Shown here: in pieces, positions 9,758 through 18,999 of the stretch
Position numbering within the stretch: position 1 is the first letter of the stretch
How the letters are laid out: every line of letters begins with the position of its first letter
DNA from: Pullulanibacillus camelliae
GTDB taxonomy: Bacteria; Bacillota; Bacilli; Bacillales; Sporolactobacillaceae
DNA: 64,000 nucleotides
Direction of reading: 5' to 3'
Assembly: GCF_014642655.1 (NCBI RefSeq)
Contig: NZ_BMIR01000007.1
Span: 1-64,000 of the forward strand
Program-made: the position numbers and the translations under genes
The notes under the pieces: model-generated
Databases searched by the model: none
Told to the model about the DNA's origin: nothing
The model's input: the letters and a program-made list of their open reading frames with translations, nothing else

Positions 9758-10192
9758 ATGTCAATGGCTTATGAAGAATATATGCGTGAAATCGTTAAAC
9801 CCATGCGTGCGGAATTAACCGATGCTGGCTTTGCAGAATTAAGAACACCAGAAGCCGTGGATGATTATATGGCAACAGCTGCAGGAACCACACTTGTATT
9901 TGTGAATTCCGTTTGCGGATGCGCCGCAGGTCTTGCGCGGCCGGCAGCTGTCAATGCATTGCAGCAGAGTGACCTCAAACCCGATCATTTGGTGACAGTG
10001 TTTGCAGGGCAGGATCGTGAAGCAACGGCTCAGATGAGAGATTATTTTGATGGATTTGAACCGTCATCACCATCTATGGCACTTCTTAAAGGAAAAGAAG
10101 TGGTTCACTTTATTCCTCGTGAAGAAATAGAGGATGAGGAAGTAGAAGATATCATTCAAAATCTTGTTGAGGCTTTTAAACAACACTGCTAA
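9758..10192 (+). CDS. brxA: Bacilliredoxin BrxA (YphP family)
   Basis: This 144-residue thioredoxin-fold protein has the family's Cys53-Gly-Cys55 active site in VNSVCGCAAGLARPA. Bacilliredoxins remove bacillithiol from S-bacillithiolated proteins after oxidative stress. Length and cysteine positions equal those of B. subtilis YphP/BrxA. AAGGAG at 9743-9748 selects ATG 9758 over the upstream in-frame ATG at 9725. The presence of bshB2 at 45.2 kb agrees with bacillithiol being made by this organism. A terminator follows directly, so it is a single-gene unit. Confidence 0.95.
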   Translation: MSMAYEEYMREIVKPMRAELTDAGFAELRTPEAVDDYMATAAGTTLVFVNSVCGCAAGLARPAAVNALQQSDLKPDHLVTVFAGQDREATAQMRDYFDGFEPSSPSMALLKGKEVVHFIPREEIEDEEVEDIIQNLVEAFKQHC

Positions 10193-10208
10193 ACACGTTT
10201 ATATTTAA

Positions 10209-10235
10209 ACGCCAAGGCCTCCTTGGCGTTTTTTC
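10209..10235 (+). terminator. Intrinsic terminator of brxA
   Basis: The stem ACGCCAAGG / CCTTGGCGT is followed by six T residues. Confidence 0.9.
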
Positions 10236-10347
10236 TTGCCCTTTACTATCAAATATATAGCTTTTGCTGATGTTCTTTAAAGGTGATTGTAGGAGGACAA
10301 AGCAAAGCGGTGCGGTGCAAGTTAAGTGCTCTAATCGCGGAGACATC

Positions 10348-10659
10348 ATGCTGAAGAATGCCATGCAGCTGCTCTCTTTGCAGGAATATATTTTAAGAAA
10401 TAGGAGTGGATGCCCCATCTTATCAAAAGAAGTAAAGGAAGCGATTATTGAGAAATTGCAAAGCTATTTTTATAGTGAACGCGGTGAAGAATTAGGGTTA
10501 ATTGGTGCGGAGAATTTATATGATTTTTTCATTAAGGAGTTTGCGCCATATGTTTACAATGAGGCCCTCTTAGACGCACGGAATGTTGCTGAACGGCAGA
10601 TGGAATCTTTAAATGAAGAATTATATGTTTTAGAAAAAACAATCAAGCACAATCGATAA
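10348..10659 (+). CDS. DUF2164 family protein
   Basis: This protein of about 103 residues contains a DUF2164-type domain from about 22 to 85, with the typical [32 protein letters not shown] and [12 protein letters not shown] pattern. It is soluble and mostly helical, ending in a coiled-coil-like tail. The family has no established function. The start is uncertain. ATG 10348 has CGGAGA nearby, whereas a strong AGGAGG at 10291-10296 lies too far upstream of any in-frame start that fits the family's length. trhO follows after 37 bases. Confidence 0.7.
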   Translation: MLKNAMQLLSLQEYILRNRSGCPILSKEVKEAIIEKLQSYFYSERGEELGLIGAENLYDFFIKEFAPYVYNEALLDARNVAERQMESLNEELYVLEKTIKHNR

Positions 10660-10696
10660 AAAGTGTGTTATTATAATAATTTGGGAGGTATCAACT

Positions 10697-11605
10697 ATGA
10701 CAAAACCATATCGTGTACTACTTTATTATAAATATGCACACATTGATAATCCAGAAGAATATACAGCTCAGCATCTTGCCTTCTGTAAGGCGTTAGAACT
10801 CAAAGGAAGAATTCTTGTTTCAGCCGAAGGGATTAACGGCACAGTGTCTGGAACGTTCGACCAGACAGAACGTTATATGGACGAGCTTAAAAATGATCCC
10901 CGTTTTGCAGGCATTGAGTTCAAAATTGATGAAGCGGATGACCATGCGTTTAAAAAAATGTTTGTTCGTTATAAGCCAGAACTCGTTTCTTTGAAACTTG
11001 AGGAGGATGTCAATCCCAACGAACTTACTGGGAAGCATCTTGAGCCAAAGGAATTTCTTGAAGCCATGCAGGATGAGGATGTCATCATTATTGATGCTCG
11101 TAATGATTATGAACATCAAATCGGTCATTTCCGTAATGCTTTGTTACCTAATATCCACGCCTTTCGTGATCTTCCAAAATGGATTCAGGAGAATCTAGCT
11201 GATAAAAAAGATAAGAAAATCCTCACGTATTGTACAGGTGGGATTCGCTGTGAAAAGTTCACAGGCTATTTGCTTAAAGAAGGCTTCAAGGATGTGAGCC
11301 AGCTTCATGGCGGCATTGTTGAGTATGGCAAAGATCCCGAGGTAAAGGGAAAATATTATGATGGAAAGTGCTATGTCTTTGATAGCCGAATCGCCGTTCC
11401 GGTTAATCGCACCGAGGAAGATGTGATTGTTGGACAATGCTATTATTGTGGCAAGGCAGAGGATCGCTTAGTGAACTGCGCGAATCCAGAGTGCAATCGC
11501 CAGCATATTTGCTGCGAAGAATGTGAAGTGAAGTACGAGCGTTCTTGTAGTAAAGAATGTCGTGAACATCCTCACAACCGCTATAGAATGGCACAAAATG
11601 CTTAA
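10697..11605 (+). CDS. trhO: tRNA uridine(34) hydroxylase TrhO, rhodanese type
   Basis: This 302-residue protein of the TrhO/YceA/YbfQ family performs oxygen-dependent hydroxylation of wobble uridine 34 in tRNA. An N-terminal acylphosphatase-like domain with [11 protein letters not shown] (42-52) precedes a rhodanese domain with [13 protein letters not shown] and the catalytic Cys179 in [11 protein letters not shown]. The C-terminal 60 residues carry a cysteine-rich putative metal site (CYYCG, CANPEC, CCEEC, CSKEC). GGGAGG precedes ATG 10697. It lies 37 bases after the DUF2164 gene and ends at a terminator. Confidence 0.95.
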   Translation: MTKPYRVLLYYKYAHIDNPEEYTAQHLAFCKALELKGRILVSAEGINGTVSGTFDQTERYMDELKNDPRFAGIEFKIDEADDHAFKKMFVRYKPELVSLKLEEDVNPNELTGKHLEPKEFLEAMQDEDVIIIDARNDYEHQIGHFRNALLPNIHAFRDLPKWIQENLADKKDKKILTYCTGGIRCEKFTGYLLKEGFKDVSQLHGGIVEYGKDPEVKGKYYDGKCYVFDSRIAVPVNRTEEDVIVGQCYYCGKAEDRLVNCANPECNRQHICCEECEVKYERSCSKECREHPHNRYRMAQNA

Positions 11606-11637
11606 AAAGAGAGACCGCTTATACGTCTCTCTTTTTA
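11604..11637 (+). terminator. Intrinsic terminator of trhO
   Basis: AAAAAGAGAGAC and GTCTCTCTTTTT form a near-perfect hairpin overlapping the stop codon. Confidence 0.9.
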
Positions 11638-11783
11638 ATACCATCAGAATTTAGCACTTGGCTGACACTTATAAAGGGAGACAGTATAAGCTCAGGTGAC
11701 TTCGGCCTTTTGATGTGTAATCGCCAAGTGGCAAAGACTAAGTTTTTTTAGTTCAGTACATAACAATATTTGGGAGGGGTTTG

Positions 11784-12947
11784 ATGGTAGAGCATTTATT
11801 TTTACGTCATGAGCATGAGCGGAAATTATATGAGAAGGCTAAGGCACTTGCCGAACAGTTCTCTAAAGACGCTGCAGAAAATGACCGCACCTCACAGTTT
11901 CCCTTTGGGCATTTTGAAAAGCTGAAGGAAGAAGGCGTGACTTCCTATACGGTTCCGCGTGAATTTGGCGGAGAAGAGATTTCCGTAACAGAACTTGTTA
12001 TTTTACAGGAACAGCTTGGTCAAGGAGACCCCGCGACAGCATTAAGCTTAGGCTGGCATTTAGGTGTGGTAATGGACCTTGCAGACCGTCGATCCTGGGC
12101 TCCGGAGAGGTTCCAAGAGTTTTGCGAGGGGTTAGTCAAGCAGAAGCAGCTTATGAATCGTGTGATGACTGAGCCCAAAACAGGGAGTCCAACGCGAGGA
12201 GGTAAACCGCAAACCACGGCCAAAAAGCTGGAAAAGGGTTGGGTTTTAAATGGAAAGAAGACCTTTTCCACACTATCCGCTTTCGCTGATTGGTTTTTGG
12301 TGACCGCTTCTATAGAGGGGCGGGAAGAGGTGGGCTGGTTTCTCGTCCATCGAAAGGAAGAAGGCGTTTCGGTTAATAAGACGTGGGATACGCTTGGCAT
12401 GAGAGCAACACGGAGTGACGATGTATTATTCAATCAAGTGCACATAGGTGAAGAAGCGCTTGTCGAAATCATTACGAAAGAAAAAACCGAGCAAGCGTTA
12501 CCTCCTGCCTGGCTCCTGCATATTCCGGCTTGTTATCTTGGGATTGCCTTGGCTGCTCGCCGGGATGTGATTCAATTTGCCGAAACCTATAAGCCAAATA
12601 GTTTGGATTTTGCCATTAAAGATGTTCCAAGAGTAAGAGATCGAGTGGGCGAAATTGAACATCATCTGCTTCAAGCTCGTCATGTCCTGTATAATGTTGC
12701 CAGACAATGGGATGAATGCCCAGAGCAACGACAAGCTCTTGGACCATCTTTGGCAGTAGCAAAAACCGTAGCATTAGAAGCTGCATCCCAAGTGGTTGAT
12801 ATCGCCATGCGCATTGTTGGAGGAACAAGCCTTAACCGTTCCTTACCTTTTGAACGCTACTATCGCGATGTAAGAGCAGGCTTATTTAATCCTCCAACCG
12901 AAGACTCTGTCCTTGCCATGCTTGCTAAACAAGCTTTTAATGAGTGA
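11784..12947 (+). CDS. Acyl-CoA dehydrogenase family flavoprotein
   Basis: This 387-residue protein has the three-part acyl-CoA dehydrogenase layout: a helical N-terminus with PREFGGEEISVTEL (about 52-65), a central beta domain with RVMTEPKTGSPTRGG and KTWDTLGMRATRSDDV, and a C-terminal helical domain with MRIVGGTSLNRSLPFERYYRDVRAG. FAD is expected as cofactor. The usual PfEPxxGSD motif is altered to TEPKTGSPT, as in subgroups that include DszC- and HpaB-like oxygenases. The substrate is therefore uncertain and desulphurisation-type monooxygenation is possible. GGAGGGG precedes ATG 11784. No beta-oxidation partners lie nearby. Confidence 0.85.
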   Translation: MVEHLFLRHEHERKLYEKAKALAEQFSKDAAENDRTSQFPFGHFEKLKEEGVTSYTVPREFGGEEISVTELVILQEQLGQGDPATALSLGWHLGVVMDLADRRSWAPERFQEFCEGLVKQKQLMNRVMTEPKTGSPTRGGKPQTTAKKLEKGWVLNGKKTFSTLSAFADWFLVTASIEGREEVGWFLVHRKEEGVSVNKTWDTLGMRATRSDDVLFNQVHIGEEALVEIITKEKTEQALPPAWLLHIPACYLGIALAARRDVIQFAETYKPNSLDFAIKDVPRVRDRVGEIEHHLLQARHVLYNVARQWDECPEQRQALGPSLAVAKTVALEAASQVVDIAMRIVGGTSLNRSLPFERYYRDVRAGLFNPPTEDSVLAMLAKQAFNE

Positions 12948-12999
12948 TGGGCATCGAGATCAGCCGATATATGAGACGCGTGTACTGAGTCGGACTTTA

Positions 13000-13782
13000 C
13001 TAAACGGGTAAAGTCGGTTGTGGAATTTGAATAAAGCTTTGCGAGAGGTAGGCAAGTCTTTCGACGACGATGCGAGTTGCTCTAGGCATGAGGTAAGCAT
13101 CAATCGTGGCGCCTGGCCTTCTCGCTTTATTTAATTGTGTGACAAAATAATCATGATCACCGATGCCAACCCCATGACCATAATAGCGTCCGTTAGGAAG
13201 AACAATGACATTTTCGCCTTGAAAGGCCATATGGTTTGGGCTCACTTGCGGGTTTTTGAAATACCGAACATCCCCTGGGATATCCCCTTGCTGAACCGGT
13301 TCAATAGTGAGAGGGAGATTCGGAACATCCTGCCAATCCCACAAGTAGAGATGAGCATAGAGTGTATTAAAAAGCTCTTCGCCAATGCTGAGTAATATCC
13401 CGTGAAGGAGAACGATTTCCATCGCTGTGGCACATTCAAATCCATAGGTGCTGCCATTGTTAAAAATATCTTGAAGCCCTGTGCTAGGCTGTGTATTATT
13501 TTTTAGCTGTAGTCCGCCCATTTCTGTTATTTCCCAGTAATTAGGGTTGCCCTTTGTTCGATAAAAGGTTTCAAAGTCGGCCCCGCTTTTTGCAAGTGTT
13601 AGAGCAGAATCAATAATATGTGATCTTAAAGTCACTGCTAAACGAAAGACGAGTTCACTGCTAAAAAGATAAACCTCACCATTGTTAACCATGCTAGAGA
13701 TGATCTCTTGGCTATGATTTAAAGCGGGAGCGAGCTGCTGCGCTTGACTTATTGTAAGGCGCTGCCCTTGGATAACAAGCAT
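13000..13782 (-). CDS. tgl: Spore-coat protein-glutamine gamma-glutamyltransferase Tgl
   Basis: This 260-residue transglutaminase cross-links spore coat proteins through Gln-Lys isopeptide bonds in the mother cell. It matches B. subtilis Tgl (245 residues) in GFECATA with catalytic Cys117 (Cys116 there), VRYFKNP, FQGENVI, YGHGVGI and the C-terminal PRATRIVVERL. AAGGAGGAG just before the ATG at 13782 selects this start. The frame itself is open 63 bases further up, overlapping the end of the neighbouring gene. It forms an operon with the unrecognised gene upstream, with 28 bases between them. Confidence 0.93.
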   Translation of the reverse strand: MLVIQGQRLTISQAQQLAPALNHSQEIISSMVNNGEVYLFSSELVFRLAVTLRSHIIDSALTLAKSGADFETFYRTKGNPNYWEITEMGGLQLKNNTQPSTGLQDIFNNGSTYGFECATAMEIVLLHGILLSIGEELFNTLYAHLYLWDWQDVPNLPLTIEPVQQGDIPGDVRYFKNPQVSPNHMAFQGENVIVLPNGRYYGHGVGIGDHDYFVTQLNKARRPGATIDAYLMPRATRIVVERLAYLSQSFIQIPQPTLPV

Positions 13783-13810
13783 ATGACTGATCACTCCTCC
13801 TTCGATGATA

Positions 13811-14779
13811 TTAATGACAGCAAGGACGGTAGATGCGATGCTCATCCAAATGCGCTGATAATGGTTGTTTTATCCACTCTCGCCATTTGCTGCGATTTTC
13901 CTTGCGATAATGCGCGGAGGTCGTGGATAAGCGTTCTTGGACGTCTAGGCTAAGCTGTGCGAAGCTTTGTGCCTTGTCAAATTCTTGATGTGACAGTGGT
14001 GAAATGTATTGACCAGTCTGACAATGGATGGCTTTGCCAAGATATTTAGCCCCATAATGAATGACAAAAGGGACAGGATCATGATTGGTATCATTCGTTT
14101 CGCCAGTGAAAAGCAAGTATTGATGATGCTCTTCATACCAATCTTCTATCGTTTCAATAGCCACTTCTGGAGAGGTAGAACGAACATTTGGAATAAAATG
14201 TAAAATTCTTTGAGCGAAGCGGCGTTCCTTTGGTGATGCGTATAAATACCGCGCAACATATAATAGCCATTCACATTGGGGCGAATCATAGAGTAGCTGT
14301 AGGAGATAATGGTGCTGCGCGCTGTTTCGATAGCGATGAAACAATAATTCGACAAGCTGAGCCATATGGCCTTCTTTATAAAAGTGATAGAGATGGGTAC
14401 ACGCATGGTCGATGACATATAAAAAATCATTATTTAATAAAGTTGCACTGCCAGATTCAATCATCCATGAATAACATTGGACATGGTTATCATAGGTTTC
14501 GAGATCTGACATTGGCAGATCTAATATCGGTGGAGCAGTCAAATTTAAATTTAACACTTTTTCGATGTGCAGTAACGCAATGCGGTTACGAATCGATAGC
14601 TCCTCAATTTCTTTGACGTCATCTTTTAAAACAAATAAACTTGGGAAATCAAGAAACGGATCATTGAGTTTTTCGTAGGCTTCTTTAGGCTTTCGGGAGA
14701 CTTCTTCGATCCATTTTTGCCGGAGTGCTTCTGGGCCTTCTTCCGAAAATACGCGATTAAATAAATGGCGCTGTCTCAA
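13811..14779 (-). CDS. Unrecognised protein co-transcribed with tgl
   Basis: This soluble protein of about 322 residues is rich in aromatic residues, His and Leu, with no signal peptide or membrane helix. I do not recognise a family. Visible features are the N-terminal LRQRHLFNRVFSEEGPE-type segment, a middle region of short amphipathic helices (VELLFHRYR, LLQLLYDSPQCEWLL) and a C-terminal region containing VPFVIHYGAKYLGKAIHC. The RBS GGAGG lies eight bases before the TTG at 14779, which is preferred over the TTG at 14794 that overlaps it. Its place directly ahead of tgl suggests a late-sporulation or coat-associated role, but this is inference from context only. Confidence 0.7.
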   Translation of the reverse strand: MRQRHLFNRVFSEEGPEALRQKWIEEVSRKPKEAYEKLNDPFLDFPSLFVLKDDVKEIEELSIRNRIALLHIEKVLNLNLTAPPILDLPMSDLETYDNHVQCYSWMIESGSATLLNNDFLYVIDHACTHLYHFYKEGHMAQLVELLFHRYRNSAQHHYLLQLLYDSPQCEWLLYVARYLYASPKERRFAQRILHFIPNVRSTSPEVAIETIEDWYEEHHQYLLFTGETNDTNHDPVPFVIHYGAKYLGKAIHCQTGQYISPLSHQEFDKAQSFAQLSLDVQERLSTTSAHYRKENRSKWREWIKQPLSAHLDEHRIYRPCCH

Positions 14780-14867
14780 TGTGAATGCCTCCAATTTACA
14801 AACATCGTTATCTCAACACTATGATTGAACCTGCCTATTCATGCTTTTGAAGAGGAAAGCACTGGAC

Positions 14868-16322
14868 TTAAGCTTTGTCATGTAAAAATGCAGTGATACG
14901 CGCTTCCAGATCACTTGTTTCATAAGATCTAAAAAGTTGAGAAGCTAAGCGAACGGGATCACCAAAAAAGAACCTTTCATACAATTCCTGACGGCCGCCA
15001 AAGGCGCTTAAGGATACATCCCAGGCTAAGCGAAAGAGCCGCACCTTCTCTTCGCCATTTTGTGTAGATGATTGTAAGTAGTGGCGCAAATCAGTTCCAG
15101 CCTGGGACTGGAAATCGCTCTCTGTAGGGATCGAGACGAGCCCACTAGCACCTATAAGTTTAATGATTTCGATCATGCGTGGGTAGAGCTTCGTATAATA
15201 AAGGATGCCGGCCTGAAGTGGGTTTGCATTAGGTGTAAGAATGCCCCAGCGGTTGAGTTGTGCCTCTTTTTCAGACGCATAGATTAAGCCCTTCATCACT
15301 TCAAGACCGACGACCACCTCTGAGACTTTTTCATGAATATGCTGATATTCACTAATATTGATCGATTGAATCATCTGTTTCATAATGCCAAGTAAACTCT
15401 CGATTTTAACGATGTTTTTACTGATGACAACATGGGTGGTCTGTGAAAAAAAGCCACTCTCTGGATATAAGCGATTATTAGCGGTGATGCTTCCATATAA
15501 AAAGACACGCTCCCAAGGCACAAGGACATGGTCAAAAACAACGATCGTATCCATTTCTTCAAATCGACTGCTGAGTGGATGATCATAGTGAGAGTCACCA
15601 CCAACAAAGGAGTCCCGACAATAATAGGTGACGCCTTCGGTATTGGTCGGTATGGCAAAGGCATAGGCCATCGGTTCTGCCGTCTTCATTTGCGGCAAAC
15701 GCGCTCCTGATGGAAACACAAGGAGTTCATCTGTTGTTACCCCTTGGGTTGCAAGAAGTCTTGCCCCATGAACAATGATGCCATGGGAGTTTTCATCAAT
15801 GACCCGCGCTGCTATGACTGGGGCGTCTTGATCTTCCAAATAAAATTGTGAACGATTGACTTGAGGCAAGATAAAGGTATGTGTGAGCGATAAATCATTT
15901 TCACGGACATATTCATAATAATTCCTCATATTTTCAGCCCGTTGTGGTGCGTCTTCCTTCAAAATATCAGCTGATGTACCAAGAGCCATGATCGTGGTAT
16001 TCATATAATCTGGTGAACGACCAAGCATGCCAAGGGAAAGCTTTGCCCATTCCTGTATGGCTTTGCGCCGCTTTTCAAGATCTGCGGGCGTTTTGGGAGC
16101 CAGATACGTCGTTCCAATAGCGTGGCCCGTTGTGTCGGATGGCCATGAGAATAGCTCCTGATAATCAGGATCACATTGCAGATCGTAAAGCTTTGCCTGT
16201 GACCGCAGCAGCCCTTTGAAAGCAACGTGCTCTGAGAGCTTGCTTGTTATGCGTTCGCCGCGAAACCAGACGTTTGGTTTTAAAGCATTGATACGCGCAA
16301 TATATTGTTTGCCGTTAATCAT
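14868..16322 (-). CDS. hpaB: 4-hydroxyphenylacetate 3-monooxygenase-type oxygenase (HpaB family)
   Basis: This 484-residue flavin-dependent monooxygenase belongs to the HpaB/YoaI family, which hydroxylates 4-hydroxyphenylacetate or related phenols using FADH2 supplied by a separate reductase. Conserved stretches include YIARINALKPNVWFRGER at the N-terminus, GRSPDYMNTTI, LPQVNRSQ, HGARLLAT, FDHVLVPWERVFLYG and the C-terminal DLEARITAFL. GGGGG precedes ATG 16322. No HpaC-type reductase or aromatic ring-cleavage gene is present in the window, so the physiological substrate is unknown. It is transcribed toward the tgl operon, and 88 bases separate its stop from the next minus-strand gene. Confidence 0.9.
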   Translation of the reverse strand: MINGKQYIARINALKPNVWFRGERITSKLSEHVAFKGLLRSQAKLYDLQCDPDYQELFSWPSDTTGHAIGTTYLAPKTPADLEKRRKAIQEWAKLSLGMLGRSPDYMNTTIMALGTSADILKEDAPQRAENMRNYYEYVRENDLSLTHTFILPQVNRSQFYLEDQDAPVIAARVIDENSHGIIVHGARLLATQGVTTDELLVFPSGARLPQMKTAEPMAYAFAIPTNTEGVTYYCRDSFVGGDSHYDHPLSSRFEEMDTIVVFDHVLVPWERVFLYGSITANNRLYPESGFFSQTTHVVISKNIVKIESLLGIMKQMIQSINISEYQHIHEKVSEVVVGLEVMKGLIYASEKEAQLNRWGILTPNANPLQAGILYYTKLYPRMIEIIKLIGASGLVSIPTESDFQSQAGTDLRHYLQSSTQNGEEKVRLFRLAWDVSLSAFGGRQELYERFFFGDPVRLASQLFRSYETSDLEARITAFLHDKA

Positions 16323-16417
16323 GAGATACCCCCACTTTCTGATACTCCTACGTTTCTCTCTACCAAAGTTACTGTAAAATTTGATATACTACTAAGAAGT
16401 AATGAAAGGAGATGCCT

Positions 16418-16804
16418 ATGAAAGCTCAATTTAGTATTGGCGATATCATTAAAGTAAGAAGTAAGACGGGCGAATACGTTGCTAAGCTTCTTGAATATAG
16501 GAATGAACAGATGGCAGTTGCTGAGACATTAGCTGTTTTGAAGCATCCAACTCAAGGCGATTTACATCAGCCCAATGAAGTGAATGTGCCGTTATTCCAT
16601 CAAAGAAGAGCGCATGCGTTTCACGAAAAGGTTGTGGTGAATCGAAGCGCTATGTCTGCTTATACAGGAGAAGTACCAAATTATGAGCAATCATTAAAGC
16701 AAGCCCTTCAAGATAAAATGGCCCAACTGCAGACAAGACAGGATTCTTGGGCCGAAAAGTCTTATGCTCTTTTACAAGAGCTAGAACAAGAATACTTTCA
16801 TTAA
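16418..16804 (+). CDS. kapB: Kinase-associated protein KapB family
   Basis: This 128-residue soluble protein closely resembles B. subtilis KapB, which is needed for KinB signalling into the sporulation phosphorelay. The N-terminal beta-barrel-like region contains FSIGDIIKVRSKTGEYVAK, followed by VLKHPTQGDLHQP, VPLFHQRRA and the C-terminal DSWAEKSYALLQELEQEYF. AAAGGAG at 16405-16411 fits ATG 16418 better than the ATG six bases upstream. No KinB-type membrane kinase is encoded next to it. The nearest histidine kinase is the orphan at 21.5 kb. Confidence 0.88.
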   Translation: MKAQFSIGDIIKVRSKTGEYVAKLLEYRNEQMAVAETLAVLKHPTQGDLHQPNEVNVPLFHQRRAHAFHEKVVVNRSAMSAYTGEVPNYEQSLKQALQDKMAQLQTRQDSWAEKSYALLQELEQEYFH

Positions 16805-16864
16805 CAGTATGTTATATGAATCAAAGGGCGTAATTATTATTAAAAGGATCGGAGAGTGAAGCTT

Positions 16865-17659
16865 TTGAAACAATATTTAGCTCTATGCGAACGCATTCTA
16901 CAAGAAGGCAACGAAAAAGGGGACAGGACGGGGACGGGAACCCTAAGTGTATTCGGTCATCAAATGCGTTTTGATTTACAGGAAGGTTTTCCGCTTTTAA
17001 CGACAAAAAAACTACATATCAAGTCAATCATTTATGAGCTTTTATGGTTTCTAAGAGGGGATACCAATGTGGCTTATCTCCAGGAACACGGTGTGCGTAT
17101 TTGGAATGAATGGGCAGATGAGAAGGGCGATCTTGGTCCCGTATATGGGCATCAATGGCGCTCATGGCCTGGTAAGCATGGGGAGACGATCGATCAAATT
17201 GCCAATGTTGTTGATATGATCAAAAATAATCCTAATTCACGGCGCCTCATCGTAACGGCCTGGAACCCTGCTGATGTTCCAGATATGGCTTTGCCCCCGT
17301 GTCATTGTCTGTTCCAATTTTATGTTAATGATGGAAAGTTATCGTGTCAGCTGTATCAACGTAGCGCCGACGTGTTTCTTGGTGTGCCATTTAACATTGC
17401 CTCCTATGCCTTACTCACGCATATGATTGCCCATAGTGCTGGTCTAGAAGTTGGCGAATTTGTTCATACTTTAGGAGATGCTCACATTTACCTCAATCAT
17501 CTGGATCAGGTGAAGCTGCAATTAGAAAGGGAGCCCCGCCCTTTACCACAGCTGAAGATCCAACGTGAGGTTTCCTCCATTTTTGATTATCAATTTGAGG
17601 ACTTTGTGATTGACAATTATCATCCACATCCTCATATTAAGGGACAGGTTTCTGTATGA
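16865..17659 (+). CDS. thyA: Thymidylate synthase ThyA
   Basis: This 264-residue enzyme methylates dUMP to dTMP using methylene-THF. It aligns with E. coli ThyA throughout. The catalytic Cys146 lies in [12 protein letters not shown], with the DRTGTGT loop at 20-26, the SRR phosphate-binding segment and the terminal [12 protein letters not shown]. The start is taken as TTG 16865, which has GGAG at 16851-16854 and gives the MKQYL start shared with E. coli. GTG 16856 lies on top of the RBS. It overlaps dfrA by four bases, so the two are translationally coupled. Confidence 0.97.
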   Translation: MKQYLALCERILQEGNEKGDRTGTGTLSVFGHQMRFDLQEGFPLLTTKKLHIKSIIYELLWFLRGDTNVAYLQEHGVRIWNEWADEKGDLGPVYGHQWRSWPGKHGETIDQIANVVDMIKNNPNSRRLIVTAWNPADVPDMALPPCHCLFQFYVNDGKLSCQLYQRSADVFLGVPFNIASYALLTHMIAHSAGLEVGEFVHTLGDAHIYLNHLDQVKLQLEREPRPLPQLKIQREVSSIFDYQFEDFVIDNYHPHPHIKGQVSV

Positions 17660-18153
17660 TGGCTTTTCTTGTAGCGATGGATCGCAATGGGCTCATTGGT
17701 AAGGAGAACGCATTACCATGGCATCTACCTGCTGATCTCCGCTATTTTAAGCGTGTGACGATGGGGCATCCCATCGTCATGGGACGGAAGACATTTGAGT
17801 CCATTGGCAAGCCGCTTCCAGGGCGTCAAAACATCATTTTAACGCATAACACCGAATATAGCGCTGAGGGCTGTAAGGTTTTTCATCATCCTGAGGAAAT
17901 CATGATGTATTTAACTGACACGCCTTTATGGTTTGTGATTGGCGGGGCAGGGGTGTTCAAAAGTTTTTCACCCTTTGTGGATCAGCTTTATCTTACGAGG
18001 ATTCATGCTGAATTTACAGGGGACACCTATTTTGATTTTAATCCAGCTGACTGGCAGCTTGTCTCTAAAAAAATGGGGACAGTAGATGATCAAAACCGTT
18101 ATCCGCATGAGTTTTTGATTTATAATAAATCGCTTAAACGGGAAGAAGATTAA
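17656..18153 (+). CDS. dfrA: Dihydrofolate reductase
   Basis: This 165-residue DHFR regenerates tetrahydrofolate from the dihydrofolate made by thymidylate synthase. It shows the usual order of motifs: [25 protein letters not shown]-type N-terminus with the active-site acidic position in [22 protein letters not shown], and [10 protein letters not shown] for NADPH binding. The ATG at 17656 overlaps the thyA stop codon, and ATG 17659 is also possible. The thyA-dfrA pairing is common in Bacillales. No terminator is evident directly downstream. Confidence 0.96.
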   Translation: MMAFLVAMDRNGLIGKENALPWHLPADLRYFKRVTMGHPIVMGRKTFESIGKPLPGRQNIILTHNTEYSAEGCKVFHHPEEIMMYLTDTPLWFVIGGAGVFKSFSPFVDQLYLTRIHAEFTGDTYFDFNPADWQLVSKKMGTVDDQNRYPHEFLIYNKSLKREED

Positions 18154-18488
18154 CGGAAAGAGTGAGCACTGAAATCGAACGACAATATTGTAAAATATTC
18201 CGCATACTACGAAGCTCAGTCCTTCTTAGTATGATTGGTGCTTCTTATAAGGAGGATCGACCAAAACCATCACACGTGATTAAGGGACTTGGGTTAAGTG
18301 CGAACGTCCTTCAAGGAACTTTGGCTAAAACTGTCACATCACCATGTAGCAATGTCGAAGCCAGCACGTCCTATGCGTCGAACGTCGACCTCCCTGCATC
18401 ATGCAGGCATGCGAAAAGCAAGGACAAGGAGTGAAAACCAACAGCAGAAATTGTAAAATCATCACACACCGTCACTTTTCAGTGGTCT
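18154..18488 (+). other. Gene-poor stretch after dfrA
   Basis: A 90-codon open frame here is poorly protein-like and covers a copy of repeat family 4 (18309-18372), so I do not call it. The sequence GACCACTGAAAAGTG (minus strand, near 18480) faintly recalls the start of repeat family 3. No promoter, RNA gene or terminator was recognised. Confidence 0.5.
18309..18372 (+). repeat. Dispersed repeat family 4, copy a
   Basis: TTCAAGGAACTTTGGCTAA, then TCACATCACCATGT, then CGAAGCCAGCAC match 28671-28737 in order and spacing, with substitutions. The ends can pair (CTTTGG with a CGAAG-type arm), which suggests an RNA or DNA hairpin. Confidence 0.65.
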
Positions 18489-18689
18489 TCATAGAAGGCC
18501 CAACTTTTTGGGGTTAAAGGTTTTCTTCCATTTTCTATTCAAGCTTTCTCTACCCCCTCTTTTATCATTTTGCACCTCCTGAATGAACCTCTCATATTTC
18601 CATCTATTTTCTCTTATTGATTTTGGACTTTCATGCACATCGCCGTATTTAGTGGGTTTGTCCTTATCACACAAATTCCTACCCTGCAT
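18489..18689 (-). CDS. Possible small basic protein
   Basis: A 66-codon frame encodes a Lys/Arg-rich soluble protein containing KYGDVHESPKSIRENRW. No family is recognised. AGGGTAGGA could serve an internal TTG start shortly after the ATG. Within the frame, a perfect AGGAGGTG at spacing 4 precedes an ATG in a different frame that encodes only nine codons. Either or neither may be translated, and confidence is low. Confidence 0.25.
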   Translation of the reverse strand: MQGRNLCDKDKPTKYGDVHESPKSIRENRWKYERFIQEVQNDKRGGRESLNRKWKKTFNPKKLGLL

Positions 18690-18713
18690 AATCTGATAAA
18701 AAGCGTGTAGCGC

Positions 18714-18947
18714 ATGGATGGAGTGATAAGTGTGTTAAGTGCGTTGTTGATCCTCACTATGTATGGTCTAGTAGGAAGTATTTTTTCTCTTCTCATCCTT
18801 GGCGTTCGGAATGAAGCTTTGGTAAGCGATAGGCAACAGTGGGGCTGGTTATTTTGCACATTGTTAGTGTTATGGCTGCCGCTAGCGATTTTAAGCTTGA
18901 TCATTGGTCCATTTGTTAAATCGGTATCTGTTGATTCACATATTTAA
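18714..18947 (+). CDS. Small two-helix membrane protein
   Basis: This 77-residue protein has two hydrophobic segments, about 5-28 and 44-66, joined by a charged loop containing RNEALVSDRQQWGW. It has no recognised family. The ATG at 18714 lacks a clear RBS. The in-frame GTG at 18732 has GGATGGAG upstream and is an alternative start. AAGGAGAG after its stop leads into the next gene region. Confidence 0.5.
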   Translation: MDGVISVLSALLILTMYGLVGSIFSLLILGVRNEALVSDRQQWGWLFCTLLVLWLPLAILSLIIGPFVKSVSVDSHI

Positions 18948-18999
18948 GGAGAGTACCGCTTGAGTTTGTTCATGCCATTTGCTGAGGGGAAGATGAGCC

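Noticed and set aside
18162-18434. 90-codon open frame after dfrA
   Set aside because: It runs through a family 4 repeat, begins without an RBS and does not resemble a folded protein.
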